The notes: generated by a model from the letters alone, not told the origin. 64,000 bases of DNA from Papaver somniferum (GCF_003573695.1 NC_039362.1:112757120-112821119); one strand, 5' to 3'. Counted from the stretch's first letter, positions 11,873 through 22,208 are shown. Program-made: numbers and translations.

Positions 11873-13360
11873 TTATAAGTGCATAATTCATATGATTTTA
11901 GTATCCATTCCATACTTGTTTTAGTTATTATTCTTGCATGTATTTGTGTTATTACTCTTGTTTTCTCTTATTTATCTCTATTAGGTGACTCATCCAAAAA
12001 GGAGCTACAAAGTGTTGAAAAGAGCTAGGAAGATAATTATTCCAAGTATCCAAGTGCCCAAGTCCAAGAGAAGTGGAAGAAAAGCGACGAAAAGGAGCAA
12101 AACGCTCAAAATCAAGAGAGGCGCCAAATATCGATTTTAACTCATTGAAATTAAGGATTTATCATCACCATATTGAAGATAATTGAAAGATAAAAAAAAT
12201 TCAAAAAGAATGAGGTCTTTCCAAGTTCGGATGAAGAAGTTGTGGCCAAAACAAGCTTTTATTGAATAACGAAGACAGTAAAGTTCGCGGACGGGTTTCA
12301 TACTTTAATTCCGAAAATTTCTGTTGAAATTTGAAGTTCGCGGACTGGGTTTGCGAACTTAGAAAGTGGAAAACGTGTAATAATACCTTGGAAATCCTAA
12401 GGACACGTTTGGATTCGTTATTTCTGGTCGGGTTCTTGAACCGAACTAAATACTTGGAGACCAAGCAATGTAAACCTATAAAAAGATGTTAGGTTATGTA
12501 AAATGATATTGAATCTCATATCACAAGTTCTACATCAAAACCTAGGGTTTACCCCTTTAGGGGGAAACCACCATTATTCATCTTCTTTGTAATATGAATA
12601 GTTAAATCCTTTGTTGATTAAGGATGAATTCAATGTTCCAAGAGTGAAGCTTTATTAATAATACAAGTCTATTTGAGGTTTTAATCATCATCGTTTGTTT
12701 TCATTATATCTAGAGTTTATGATTGATTCTTAGATTGGTTTGGGTGCGCAACCAGATTAGTCTATTAATCAATCTATTGCTAGTAGTGAGTTGAACGATC
12801 CGTAATTGTCTTGCATCTCCTACACAAGTAGAAAACATGAAACCTTGCAGAGGGATTCTGTAAAGAAAACGTGTGTGGAAACAACATCAGTAAGTGAACC
12901 GAGCGTACTGAGTTTAACTGCTGGAATCAAACCTAAATTCACAAACCCTAAAGCGTTCGATTGAGTTACACCTTGTAAGCGTACCTCAGGGCGGCTCAGT
13001 TGAATAGAATCTGGTGACTAAGCGTACCTGTTATCCGATGATACAAGGAGTTTTGGGGATAGCTAAGCGTACCTGCTATTCTACGGTTGATGATGAATGG
13101 TTCTAACGGAAGATAGATAAGTATTCTAATTCTGTTAACGCTTGGTAACCGCGAAGGATTCCTTAATCATCTCTTTCTTCTTTATTGTCTTTCTATTATC
13201 TTAAAACCAATCCCCCTTTGTTATTTACTTTATTTTGCTGATCAAATAACCTATCAATTACACAGCTCTCTGTGGGAATGATCTCTTACTACCGCTATAT
13301 TACCAGTTAATTAGTGGGAAATGTCTTTATTAATTTGTTGAGCCTACGACAGCCCATACA
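11873..13360 (+). repeat. 3' LTR of element B
   Basis: It is colinear with 6868-8362. Its first bases are TT instead of TG, a point mutation at the terminus. It ends GCCCATACA and is followed by the second TCCAC target copy. Confidence 0.9.
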
Positions 13361-13600
13361 TCCACCTTCTTTTTTCTTCTCGTCAGATATATTTCACAAA
13401 GACTTTCCATGGGAAGGAAGAAAGAGGGACGCCAACTTTCACAATACGTGCATTTATTGGAATATATTTTATACTAATAATAATGAACACATACATACAG
13501 ATTACCAGTGAGAAAACTAGGGCAATCCTCCCCCAGCAAATTAACTTAATTTACTCTTTATGTTGTCATGTTGCGCCTTAAGTTTAGTTTTATTTTATTG

Positions 13601-14745
13601 TTATATGCCGTGTTGCTTCTTACGCTTCTTTGGGGTGATGTTCACTGATTCTCCCCGATTCACAACATAAGTATCAGAGCCTAGGGAAACTAAGGTTTCC
13701 AAATAAAAACTCAGCCCTCGAGTTAATAAATAACAACTACCGGCACTTAAATCTCGAACTATTTGATACTTGGAATCATATAAAAGACTCTGCCCGGGTA
13801 CACAGAATAAAATTTCACCGTTTTTAAAAGTACACGCCATCTTCATAGGGTAAGAGTAGGCATCCGTACCTCTGAAACTAGGATGATTTACTATGGTATC
13901 GTGGGTAATGACATAATTTGGACACCATGATTTCCCAGCTCCATATTCTTGCATCACCCATACTTCAATTTGAGTCTTAGGAACATGCACAAGTGCACAA
14001 AGGCACATATCCATGATTCCTATATCCAACAAGACACGGCTCTGACCCAGTTTATTTTTGGTAATTCTAGTTCTTTAAATACCTCTGAATTGATGTCCCA
14101 CAACAATATTAACTGAGAGGCAAAACCTCTCATTTCACATACCCAATGGAAATCAACATTAACAAACACCTCACCTTGGGAAGGATGGATATAATAAGAG
14201 ATGGTTTGAGTGATCCATAATTTTTCACGTAACCTGAATATGTGAAATGTTGAACCATCACCTGGGGTACGAACGCCTGCACCAATAACAAGCTTGAAAC
14301 TGTCGGTCTTGCAATCGTTACCAAAATTATGAATCTTTATATCCAATTGGCTGTATTCATTTAGTGCTTGTAATTCGGGCAATTTGATGTACTATGTCGT
14401 AGCGGGGTTCCAAAGACAAATGAAAAATTGAGAAGGGACTTTATGATACGACAGGAAAACCAGACCTTTGGATGAACCCAACAAAGTAACATAAGACAAA
14501 TGAATTGTTGAGAAAACTGTACTTTCTGCCAAAAATCCAGAAGACATTAATTTATTTAGTTCCAAAGCAAAATGAAGGAATTTCAGGTTGTTTTTCTGGA
14601 TCACATGCTTTGTATGAAATCCGGCAAAATCATTTGCAGAAATAATGTCTCGCATCAATTTGCAGACACACTCGCACACAAAGGTTGTTTTTGCTGGAAC
14701 CCTTACAAGAATTTCAAACCATGGGATTTGTGGAAATCTTGACAT
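13601..14745 (-). pseudogene. F-box protein pseudogene with F-box-associated domain
   Basis: Read on the minus strand from an ATG at 14743-14745 (an upstream in-frame ATG at 14814 is also possible). The N-terminal F-box reads RFPQIPWFEILVRVPAKTT and a little later CVCKLMRDII, as in SCF ubiquitin-ligase adaptors. It continues into an F-box-associated beta-propeller region with GLVFLSYHK, LWNPATT, IEVWVMQEYGAGKSW and a C-terminal basic tail. Two lesions are visible: an in-frame TAG at 14392-14394, where the family usually has Glu (NPATxEYxKLP), and a 1-nt-type frameshift near 14022-14036 between NWVRAV and LDIGIMDMCLCAL. Without the lesions it would be about 380 residues, normal for the family. 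Protein-level similarity is good, so the decay is recent. Confidence 0.85.
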
Positions 14746-14814
14746 CGTTGTTGATTCTGTTGCTGATTCCGGATTTCTTTTTCCAGGTTCAAGGAAGAAA
14801 AAGGTGATCGCCAA

Positions 14815-15505
14815 AATAAAAATCTCAATTATTGAAAGTGATCAATCAAATTTTTCTTTCGAGAGGAATTGGATTGAAGGTAGGATACACCACACCCCAA
14901 TTACCAGTATCTACCTTTAAATCTCTTTTTGTCTGTTAAAAAGCATTTGGTCTTTTAAAATTTTAAAATAAAATGACCGTTGTGGACCTTAGGTACAAGT
15001 ACAACTAGCAGTTGTACGTCGAAATTAATAAAAATAAAAATAAAAAAATAGAACGGATTATGGAACCCATACCTAACGGTATGAGACGATTTAAAAAAAA
15101 CATTTAGAGTGGGATAATTGTTATAGCCAAATGTGGGACAATAAATCCTGACCTTTGATCATTCCCCTCCCCAATCCACTACCAATGCTGATTGATTCGG
15201 TAAGGGTCAAGAATCGAAAATGGAGACGGGCGCCGATAATGTTTTTCGATGGGTAGTGATTGAATCAATGATGTAGATGGAGCCACCTACTGTGGGATGA
15301 ATTTAGCGGACGTATTCGTGGGAAGCGTAGCATCTTGGTCTTGCCATAATATTGGATTGGAGCTGAAGGTACCGTCTAATGGCTACTTTTCTAGGGTCTA
15401 CGCATTGCCTAAAACTCATTTTTCACTAATTTTAGGGCATGGTTTCACCTCTCTATTTTGAGTAAAGAATCATTTTTCTCACATGTATTCTAAGTGATTA
15501 ATTGT
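14815..15505. other. upstream of the F-box relic; repeat fragments
   Basis: No gene seen. GTACAACT/AGTTGTAC (14999-15017) is a perfect 8-bp hairpin with a 3-nt loop. Bases 15150-15200 (ATCATTCCCCTCCCC) resemble 18220-18240. Bases 15420-15505 resemble the dispersed family R described under 28560-28790. Confidence 0.45.
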
Positions 15506-15513
15506 GTTTTCAC

Positions 15514-16431
15514 CAGGGGTGGATGCATGCACAGACTTCCCCTGGCTTAAGCCAGGGGTGAATCAAAGAAAAAAATATTTAGGGGTGGTAAATGATAGCA
15601 GAAATTCGTCAAGCTTCGGTTACAGCTGCTGTCAAGCCAGGGTAGAAATTTATTGACAAGCCAGGGTAGGATTTTTTCCAATGATCAATGGTTGCTTCAA
15701 TTTATTCCAGCAGGAAGAGAAAGAGAGGGAGAATAGGAAATTTAGGTTGTCATAATCTATTTCTAGGGTTTGTAAAATTGAAAATGTTAATGTTTTAGGT
15801 TTAATCTTTGATGTCAACATTAGTCTGTGATTATCAATTAGGCAAGTTAGTTGAATCTGCCATTATCAAGTTAGGGAATTGACCATTCAAAAGTGAATGG
15901 ATGTGGTGCGGTGATTTTTTTCTAGTTGAGTTCAGGATCTCTCTGAGCATTCACGGGCAGATTCATATTTTTTTGATGTCCATGTTTTTATCTTTTTGTA
16001 AGCTTATGATATAATCTATGTGAATGATGCATCGAAATCATTCCGGGAAGGGATACCAAAGTACTTATGCTTAAATATGGATTTGGTAAGGTATCAATCC
16101 ACTCTTGCAGTGTTAAGGTGCATAGCATAGTAATTGAATCCCAAAATGTTGCTCGAAATGTTGAAGTCAATGAAGGCGTTATTCAGAGAGTTGAACCCAA
16201 AGAAATATGTATCCAAAGAACTGAATTGGGAGAAGTAAGAACGCAAAGATCTACATAAGATACTCGCAACGAAATGGAAGAAGATTTTCTTAGAGATATG
16301 TTCTACATCGAATAATAAGTAATTGCATGAGCCGTAGATGTACTTTTAAGAGGTAATCTCTTTGTTTTGTCGCTGCGCAAAAAAAATAAAATTCCCAAGA
16401 CCCCTAGTCTGGAATCTTGGTTCCGCTACTG
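15514..16431. mobile_element. non-autonomous hAT transposon, 918 bp
   Basis: It starts CAGGGGTGGATGC and ends GGTTCCGCTACTG. The terminal decamers agree at 7 of 10 positions (CAGGGGTGGA against CAGTAGCGGA). It is flanked by a perfect 8-bp target duplication GTTTTCAC (15506-15513 and 16432-16439), which is diagnostic of hAT. A perfect 20-bp palindrome CCCCTGGCTTAAGCCAGGGG lies at 15539-15558, with CAAGCCAGGGTAG repeated just after it (about 15634 and 15658). No transposase domain was recognised. The short frames at 16067-16258 and 15988-16170 do not resemble known proteins. Confidence 0.85.
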
Positions 16432-16439
16432 GTTTTCAC

Positions 16440-16898
16440 CACTGTTAACTGTGATGTCCTCATGCATGTACCAAAAAAAAATACGTGTTTGAATCCTCCC
16501 TCTGCTCCAGACCCACGCACGAGACAAATTAGGGTTTGCAATCGAGTTGAAGAAGAGTCTATAGTTCCCACTCTATTTAGACATGGCTCGCACATCATCC
16601 ATCTAACTCGACGAGATGGAAAAAATTAGTAGAGAATTTGACGATGCCCCCGACGAAAAATGTTTGTCCCTACTACCGCATGTTAAAAGGGTTAGACGTT
16701 CTGAATCCCAATTTTTCTCCAATAGGTGAAAGACATGTCTTTTCTGTTCGATAGTTAGGGTCAACCAATGAAATCAAACGCCAAACAAAATTTCTACAAC
16801 TTCCGGAGAGAAGATCGGGTAATGAAGGACTTCCTATTGCGAAATTTACTTAGACTCACATAATTTACATTCTTAGTTTATGCCTTTTACTACTCTTA
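16440..16898. other. intergenic DNA, no gene seen
   Basis: Nothing recognisable apart from short spurious frames. Confidence 0.4.
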
Positions 16899-16900
16899 TA

Positions 16901-17203
16901 CTCCCTCAAATAGGCTGGTTTTGTTTTTTAGAGAAATATAAGGAAATTAAGAGAACTAATCATTGAAAGTGGTCCTCATGACACTTGTCAATAAAATAAG
17001 TGAAGTGAAATGGTCTCCATGACACTTGTCAGCAAAAGAAGTGAAGTGAAATGGTCCCCATGACACTTGTCATCAAAAGAATTTAAGAAAAAAGTGGTCC
17101 CAGAAAATTAAAGTAACATTTGACTTTCCCAATTAGGAAACCAACCTATTTTTTTGAAACGTTTATTTATGGAAACTAGCCTATTAAAAAAGAACGGAGG
17201 GAG
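16901..17203. mobile_element. Stowaway-like MITE with internal tandem repeat
   Basis: CTCCCTC at the left and GAGGGAG at the right end, each bordered by TA, is the Tc1/mariner Stowaway signature. Inside, from 16966 to about 17090, three copies of a 41-42-bp unit (core CATGACACTTGTCA) lie head to tail. Confidence 0.75.
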
Positions 17204-17209
17204 TATGTA

Positions 17210-18522
17210 TTATGAATTTATGAAGGAAAAATTCTCATTTTCACTAGTGAGGACTCAGAGTGGCTGTTTTTTTTTTCACATCAGTGCTCAAGTGAGGAAT
17301 TCCATTTCAGGTTTTGAATCGTCAATTAAAAAATTTGACTTATGTCTTGCACTTTTTTTTATGCCAATATATTATTTGAATGCTTCTACACGTACCGCCT
17401 GTTCAAACAAGACAAAAACTGTGTAGAGACAGGAAACAGGTGGGTCCCACCTCAAAGAAAAAACAGGGGGTCACATTTATGGGTGTGTTTTTCCCTCGGT
17501 CGTCCGATCACCTCACGGGATTTTTCCCGGTTTTTTTTTATGTCAACGTAGCATCACTCTCTATTTTGGCGGTATGCGAAGACCGGGTGAAAACGTATTG
17601 ATACTCGAGGGGCTGGGCCCACTGGGACCCACAAATAAAAAAAAACTGTGAAAGGCGGTTTTTAGCTGGTTTGGTTTTCTCGGTCTGTAGAGAAGGACTG
17701 TATTTTTTTATTTTTACAGTGGTTCTAAACGAACCATGAAAACATTAGTAAGGATAATTAGCTGGTCTCTACGCTGTAAACGATTAGAGAAGACAAGACA
17801 AGACAAGACGAGACCCTTCCACAATTCACACTCTAAGAGACTAGGACTATAGAGATTAGATGGTCTATGCTTTCTAAACGATTAGACAATCGAGACCATT
17901 CGAACCAAGATACTTATATATGTGTGGTCCAAAGAGACGTGACAGATTTTGTTTTATTTGATTGAAAGGATGTGTGGGTTTTACTGATATAGGTGAGGGC
18001 AGATAAGAGTCATTAGAAAAGCAATAATTCTTTTCAGCCCACCAAATATCCCATGGCAATCCCAACCGTTGACATGGCGAAACTTTTCTACGAGTAGTTT
18101 TTAGATTTTCCTTCTTATCTGATAGATTTTTCGCTATTATCTTCTTTTCGCGGTTATCTTTTTGCGGAAACTCTAGAACCGGGACAATTTTTATTTTCCA
18201 GATATTGAACAACAGATCTGGACCTTTAATCATTCCCCTATTCACCCCGCTACTAATACCGACGCTAAAATCATTCCCCTCACAACCATTAAGATTGTAC
18301 CACCTCATGTCCCAGATTTGGATCTTCTGTTATAGGAGAGAAAAGTCATGAAAAGAAGAGGAACGTAACGCTACACTTACCGACCATTTCTCCCGCAAAA
18401 ATGTCCCCATAGTAAAATGGACATACGAGATTAAAGCTTCTCAACATCGGGATCGGGAGTGTCCAGTTGTAGGGCCTGTTTCCATTAGTCCCACATTGAT
18501 AATATCACATTAATTAATTTAA
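17210..18522. repeat. mosaic of dispersed short repeats
   Basis: No gene. In order: a family R copy (17215-17330); a piece like 4863-4915 with CCTCACGGGAT and AACGTAGCATCACT (17510-17555); a right-end copy of the GC-rich fold-back family S (about 17595-17710, CTCGGTCTGTAGAGAAG); a family Q copy (about 17765-18030, with AAGACGAGACCCTTCC). The 144-codon minus-strand frame at 17874-18308 has no recognisable domain and I do not call it a gene. Confidence 0.55.
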
Positions 18523-19249
18523 GAGCATCTCCAATGCTTGGGGTCAAGATCATCCTATATGAAGGTCTTATTAAGACTTTTTGGTTGTGGGCCATTCACT
18601 ATATGACAAAAAATAATAAAGGTAAGACTTTCTACCTGAATGCTATTTCCAATCCCCAAGGTACTACGATACATTCACCGCGGTTATATCCCACAGTGAG
18701 TCCCGATTGGGCAATCCGACGGTTCTGGAAATATTCTCACCGTCGGATTAGTAATGACTGAAAGTGGGACCTGTTACATGTGTGAGGCGGGATTTTGCGT
18801 CGAGAGATAACGCGGTAAGCCTATCATTTCTCCAATAATTTTTTGCGTAAATTTAGAGACAAAAGATGATGTGGACTTAAGACTCAGGGTCATGAAAAAA
18901 GTCTAAATAAGACATTCTCATTTACCTCCACTTGGTCTCCACATGGACATGTCGTCTTCTTTTATGACCTCCACCATAGTGTTGGAGCAGAAACTCTTAA
19001 CTGACCGAGAAAAAAACAACGCAAGAAAAACCGCCTCTCACAGCCCATCCCCCCTGCACGTCTCCCGAGGGCGCAGGCCCACTGGGACCAAAAAAAAAGG
19101 AAACTATGAGAGGCGGTTTTAGCCTGGTTTGTTCTCTCGGTCTGTAGAGAAGCACTGGTGTTGGAGATGAAAAGTTGGTACAAAAATTCTTAAATCCTAT
19201 GTGTGACATCAATTTAAGACATTTACCCTAGCATTGGAGAGAGATGCTC
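18523..19249. mobile_element. PIF/Harbinger-like MITE, interrupted
   Basis: The left end is GAGCATCTCCAATGCTTGGG; the right end, read in reverse complement, is GAGCATCTCTCTCCAATGCTAGGG (4 extra nt). Both flanks are TAA (18520-18522 and 19250-19252), fitting the 3-bp target duplication of PIF/Harbinger/Tourist elements. No transposase. A second element (18988-19157) sits inside it. Confidence 0.75.
18988..19157. mobile_element. nested 170-bp GC-rich fold-back MITE (family S)
   Basis: It is bordered by a perfect 9-bp repeat GTGTTGGAG (18979-18987 and 19158-19166). It starts CAGAAACTC and ends GAGAAGCACTG. Its arms pair GACCGAGA and AACCGCCTCTCA with TGAGAGGCGGTT and TCTCGGTC. The CAG start suggests hAT (8-bp duplication) and the 9-bp duplication suggests a Mutator-type element; I cannot decide. 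Relatives lie at about 17595-17710 and 46999-47099. Confidence 0.75.
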
Positions 19250-19274
19250 TAAGTAATATAACAACTTTGCTACA

Positions 19275-19410
19275 TACACTTCGAAGTGTACATTAAGAGG
19301 GGATCCGACGACAGAAATGTCACTTTCTCACTGGGATAGGGGTGGGCATAAGTGGGTCCCACCCCTCCACTCACACGGTACCCAGCTCAGTACCTTTTCT
19401 TCGGTGTATC
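19275..19410. repeat. partial copy of the 115-bp MITE family P
   Basis: It shares GGATAGGGGTGGG, GTGGGTCCCACCCC and CACTCACACGGTACC with the full copy 50 bp downstream, and ends near CTTCGGTGTA. Confidence 0.55.
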
Positions 19411-19460
19411 TAGCTTTTTGGTAATATAATACAACGATTATACACCCACCGAAGAATTAC

Positions 19461-19575
19461 ACCGCAGAGTGTACTTCGGGGGAATCCTACGGTCCCGGGA
19501 GTGACTCTAAACATTGGGATAGGGAGTGGGGCAGAAGAGGGCCCCATCCCTCTCTCACACGGTGCACCCTGCGGT
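19461..19575. mobile_element. full copy of 115-bp MITE family P
   Basis: ACCGCAGAGTGTAC at the left pairs with GTGCACCCTGCGGT at the right (12 of 14). The interior has GGATAGGGAGTGGGG and CCATCCCTCTCTCACACGG. The inverted copy at 32321-32431 aligns along its whole length. Superfamily unknown. Confidence 0.7.
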
Positions 19576-20086
19576 ACAAAATCACGGTAGGTTAATCATT
19601 ATTGAATATAATATGTTGGTTTTGAGTTGGTTGGCGTCTCTTTTGACTATTGGAGTCTGTGTTCTTATACGCTTATATATACTATATAATGATGGGGTTT
19701 TTTTCTTCGTATATATACATGTATTATATATATCAAGGAAAATTTATTACTTGTCATTATTCATGAATTTACATCTTTTATAAATTCGTTTTATCTTATA
19801 ATTTAATATAATTATATATGGTTGTCTAGATCTTAACACATTGTCTCAGGATCCTGAGTCCTAACTAAGAAAAAAAAGGCTTTGAACGCTAATCAAAAGT
19901 GCAAGGTGCATGAACAAAGGCATGATCCCTTATTTTTTTGACTTTTCTACAACTACAACCCCTTTGAACCTTTCACATATTTCTGCGAAGAGAGAGTCCG
20001 AAATCTCTGTATCAAGGATCATCTTCATTGGTTCATCTGTGATTTCATCAGTTTTATTTCCCTTCATAGAACACCCATCACACCCA
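19576..20086. other. intergenic DNA
   Basis: AT-rich, with alternating TA runs around 19670-19735. No gene or repeat end recognised. Confidence 0.4.
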
Positions 20087-20317
20087 TCAATAGCCTCTTA
20101 TTTCTGATTCTACAACAGCTTCGTCTAACCATTGAAACTCATCGCATTTTGGGTGATTTAAGCACCTTAGAAACCTTCTTCCATCGTCTGCATCATCAGT
20201 TTTTGATACCCAAAACCTGTGTGTCCCATCGCCTTTTCTGCACTTTGAATATAGGTATGAACATTTCACGGCTAAATGAGACGATGACTTGCAAATTTGA
20301 CAGCTACAATGATGACT
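20087..20317 (-). CDS. zinc-finger exon: CCHC knuckle plus GRF-type finger
   Basis: On the minus strand an acceptor-like TCTATTTCAG precedes an open exon of 231 nt (76 residues and TGA). Residues 6-19 form a C-x2-C-x4-H-x4-C knuckle (CQICKSSSHLAVKC). Residues 26-65 resemble a GRF zinc finger: KCRKGDGTHRFWVSKT, GRRFLRC, CDEFQWLDEA. GRF fingers bind single-stranded nucleic acid in several nuclear proteins and are also common in plant transposon-derived genes. The second part is short of the classical CxCG start. An upstream exon may be 20954-21151. This is probably the 3' end of a small gene or a gene fragment; function not known. Confidence 0.55.
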   Translation of the reverse strand, partial: SHHCSCQICKSSSHLAVKCSYLYSKCRKGDGTHRFWVSKTDDADDGRRFLRCLNHPKCDEFQWLDEAVVESEIRGY

Positions 20318-20723
20318 CTGAAATAGAAGATCTTTTTAGTGTTGTATCCTTACTGTAAGTATATAGTATTTTAAGTTACTCTAATGGTGGGTCAACTTAC
20401 TTTGAAATTTGAGCTTGATGATGAATCCCCATCGCAAGTAAAGTTTGATGATGAAACCTTAATATGTTGTTCTACATTTTAGTTCGTGAGAAAAGAATTT
20501 TTTGTGTGTTTTATGTTGGGATGATTTCAGTTGGTACAATTTTTTCTAGATAATGGAGGGAATTATATAGAAAACTGGTTTGACGTTTTTACCTCTCTTT
20601 ACTAGTGAGAAAAAAATAATCTTCATCATCATGGGTTATTTTGCTTTACATTAATTTAGGGCACTCCCAAGTAATGTAGTTTCCCCTTATTTATCATAAT
20701 ATAAGCATGCGCGCATGCGCCAA

Positions 20724-21075
20724 TTTTCTCATACAAATAAATTACATAAGGCAATTCCTTTTCGATACATGGATTTTTCAAGTTGAAATTTCCATAAATT
20801 CTGGGTTTCCTCAACGTAAATTCTGCCTTTGATTACGTTATGATCCATCATGTACAACCAGAAGAACCAATGTGTTGTGAGAAATCCATCATGACACGGT
20901 AAGGATTTGGACCCATAGATTGATGTCTGCTTTCCAGTTCCCCCTGGTCTATACTAGGGACTCTTCTCTCTAGATGACACGACAAGACCCTTCAAGGAAT
21001 AATACTTAGATTTCGAGGTAGTATTCTGCCCCCTATGATCATCAGAAAAGACATTTGCTTTTCTCCCTCTCTTTT
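20724..21075. repeat. dispersed family Q, long copy 1
   Basis: It aligns with 31767-32230 from TTTTCTCATACAAATAAATTA to GAAAAGACATTTGCTTTT. The right part (ATGACACGACAAGACCCTT) is what recurs in shorter form at 4925-5110, 17765-18030, 29700-29900, 37915-38060 and 38460-38600. Confidence 0.6.
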
Positions 21076-21151
21076 TGACCAGCTTCAGAGTGAGTGGGTC
21101 CCCTGAGATGTCAACCTCAGTAGATGGTGGTAGTATTTGGTTCTGGGACAT
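20954..21151 (-). CDS. possible 5' exon encoding a basic peptide
   Basis: A 65-residue minus-strand frame from ATG at 21149-21151 in a good context (GCCATGT), with KLVKKRGRKANVFSDDHRGQ in the middle. Its second half lies in dispersed family Q: the copy at 32095-32230 encodes KIKANVFSEDQGED in the same orientation. It may be the first exon of the zinc-finger gene at 20087-20317, or a captured exon carried by the repeat. No clear donor joins it to that exon. Function unknown. Confidence 0.35.
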   Translation of the reverse strand: MSQNQILPPSTEVDISGDPLTLKLVKKRGRKANVFSDDHRGQNTTSKSKYYSLKGLVVSSREKSP

Positions 21152-21339
21152 GGCTAATAACTACTAGGTCTAGGATTTGATGGAATTTTAGATTAGAGAG
21201 AGAATCAAAGGCCTGGCTTGGCACTACGTGTACTTGGTTATCACTAAATTAATCTATCATTTACTACATTCCACGTTCATCATTTCAGTGTTAAAAAAAT
21301 AAAGGGCAGAAAGAGAAATGTTATACACACTTACATTAC

Positions 21340-21545
21340 AATTTTACATGTGTATTTGGTGTCTAATGTGCAAAATAAGCCTATCACTTGCTAGTGAGAT
21401 ACACCCTTTGTAACCTTGAATCAAGTAATAAGATCATCCCCTTTACCCCCGTGGACGTAGGTAAACATACCAAATCACGTATATCTTGTGTTCTTGTGCA
21501 TCTCTTGCTTGTTTACTTCAATGTGTGTATGTTTATGATTCTTTG
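21340..21545 (+). repeat. remnant of a Ty1/copia LTR
   Basis: The text CCCGTGGACGTAGGTAAACA followed by ACCAAATCACGTATATCTTG matches the R/U5 end typical of plant copia LTRs. Ends are not defined and no PBS follows. Confidence 0.6.
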
Positions 21546-21727
21546 GATGTAGTAGTAGGATTTTCTACATCTACAGTTCTCAAATTCCAAAGGTGAAGAG
21601 AACAAAGCTTGATGAATCAAGTGAAAATTAATTTCTTGGCTATAACCTCCAATCAAAAGGTTATAGGTTGTTTTGTTTGAAAAACAACACAATGATCACA
21701 AGCCCTCTTAGTTCCTTGTATTGTTGT

Positions 21728-22208
21728 TGTTGGAGAAACTATAAAATAGTCCCACATAGGTAACTCCTTAGCCTAGATCTTAATATATAAGGTGTGGAGC
21801 CACTCCATTCATTGCCAATTGGTTTTGATTTGGAAGCCCACACACTTCTAACATGGTATCAGAGCTAGGCCCAAATGAGAGTGGAATGAGAAGTAGACCC
21901 AAAGGGCTTCCCGTCCACCGGTACAGAGGTCCACGTTTTGTAGTGGCTTAATCTCCGCCCTACACGTGGAGGGGGAGCATGGGGAGCATGTTGGAGAAAA
22001 TATAAAATAGTCCCACATAACTAACTCCTTAACCTAGATAATATATAAGGTGTGGATCCACTCCACTCATTGCCAATTGATTTTGAGTTGAAGCCCACGC
22101 ACTTCATATATAAGGTGTGGAGCCACTCCACTCATTGCCACACACTTCTAACAGTTATTTTAGATGAGAAATTATGTTAACAAGGTGTGGAGCCACACAC
22201 TTCTAACA
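21728..22208 (+). mobile_element. TRIM (miniature LTR retroelement)
   Basis: LTR 1 (21728-21853) and LTR 2 (21989-22153) both start TGTTGGAGAA and end CTTCTAACA. A primer site TGGTATCAGAGC (initiator Met-tRNA type) follows LTR 1 at 21854-21865, and a purine tract GTGGAGGGGGAGCATGGGGA precedes LTR 2. LTR 2 has an internal duplication, and the LTR end plus 28 bp of flank is repeated once more to 22208. The target duplication is GTTGT (21723-21727 and 22209-22213). No coding capacity, as expected for TRIMs. Confidence 0.88.

Larger units (their letters stand above)
6868..13360 (+). mobile_element. complete non-autonomous Ty3-type LTR retroelement (element B)
   Basis: Two LTRs of about 1.49 kb (6868-8362 and 11873-13360) enclose 3510 bp. 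The insertion is bounded by a 5-bp target duplication TCCAC (6863-6867 and 13361-13365). A primer site complementary to the tRNA-Asp 3' end follows the 5' LTR, as in Athila-like plant elements. The interior has two gag-like reading frames and then non-coding sequence including GCGCTAAATGGGAGGCAACC (about 10030), a motif I recall from the region after pol in Tat/Athila elements. There is no protease, reverse transcriptase, RNase H or integrase, so it must be mobilised by another element. The LTRs are still very alike, so insertion was fairly recent. Confidence 0.88.

Noticed and set aside
17874..18308. 144-codon minus-strand frame
   Set aside because: It overlaps dispersed repeats (family Q and a piece shared with 15150-15200); no recognisable motif.
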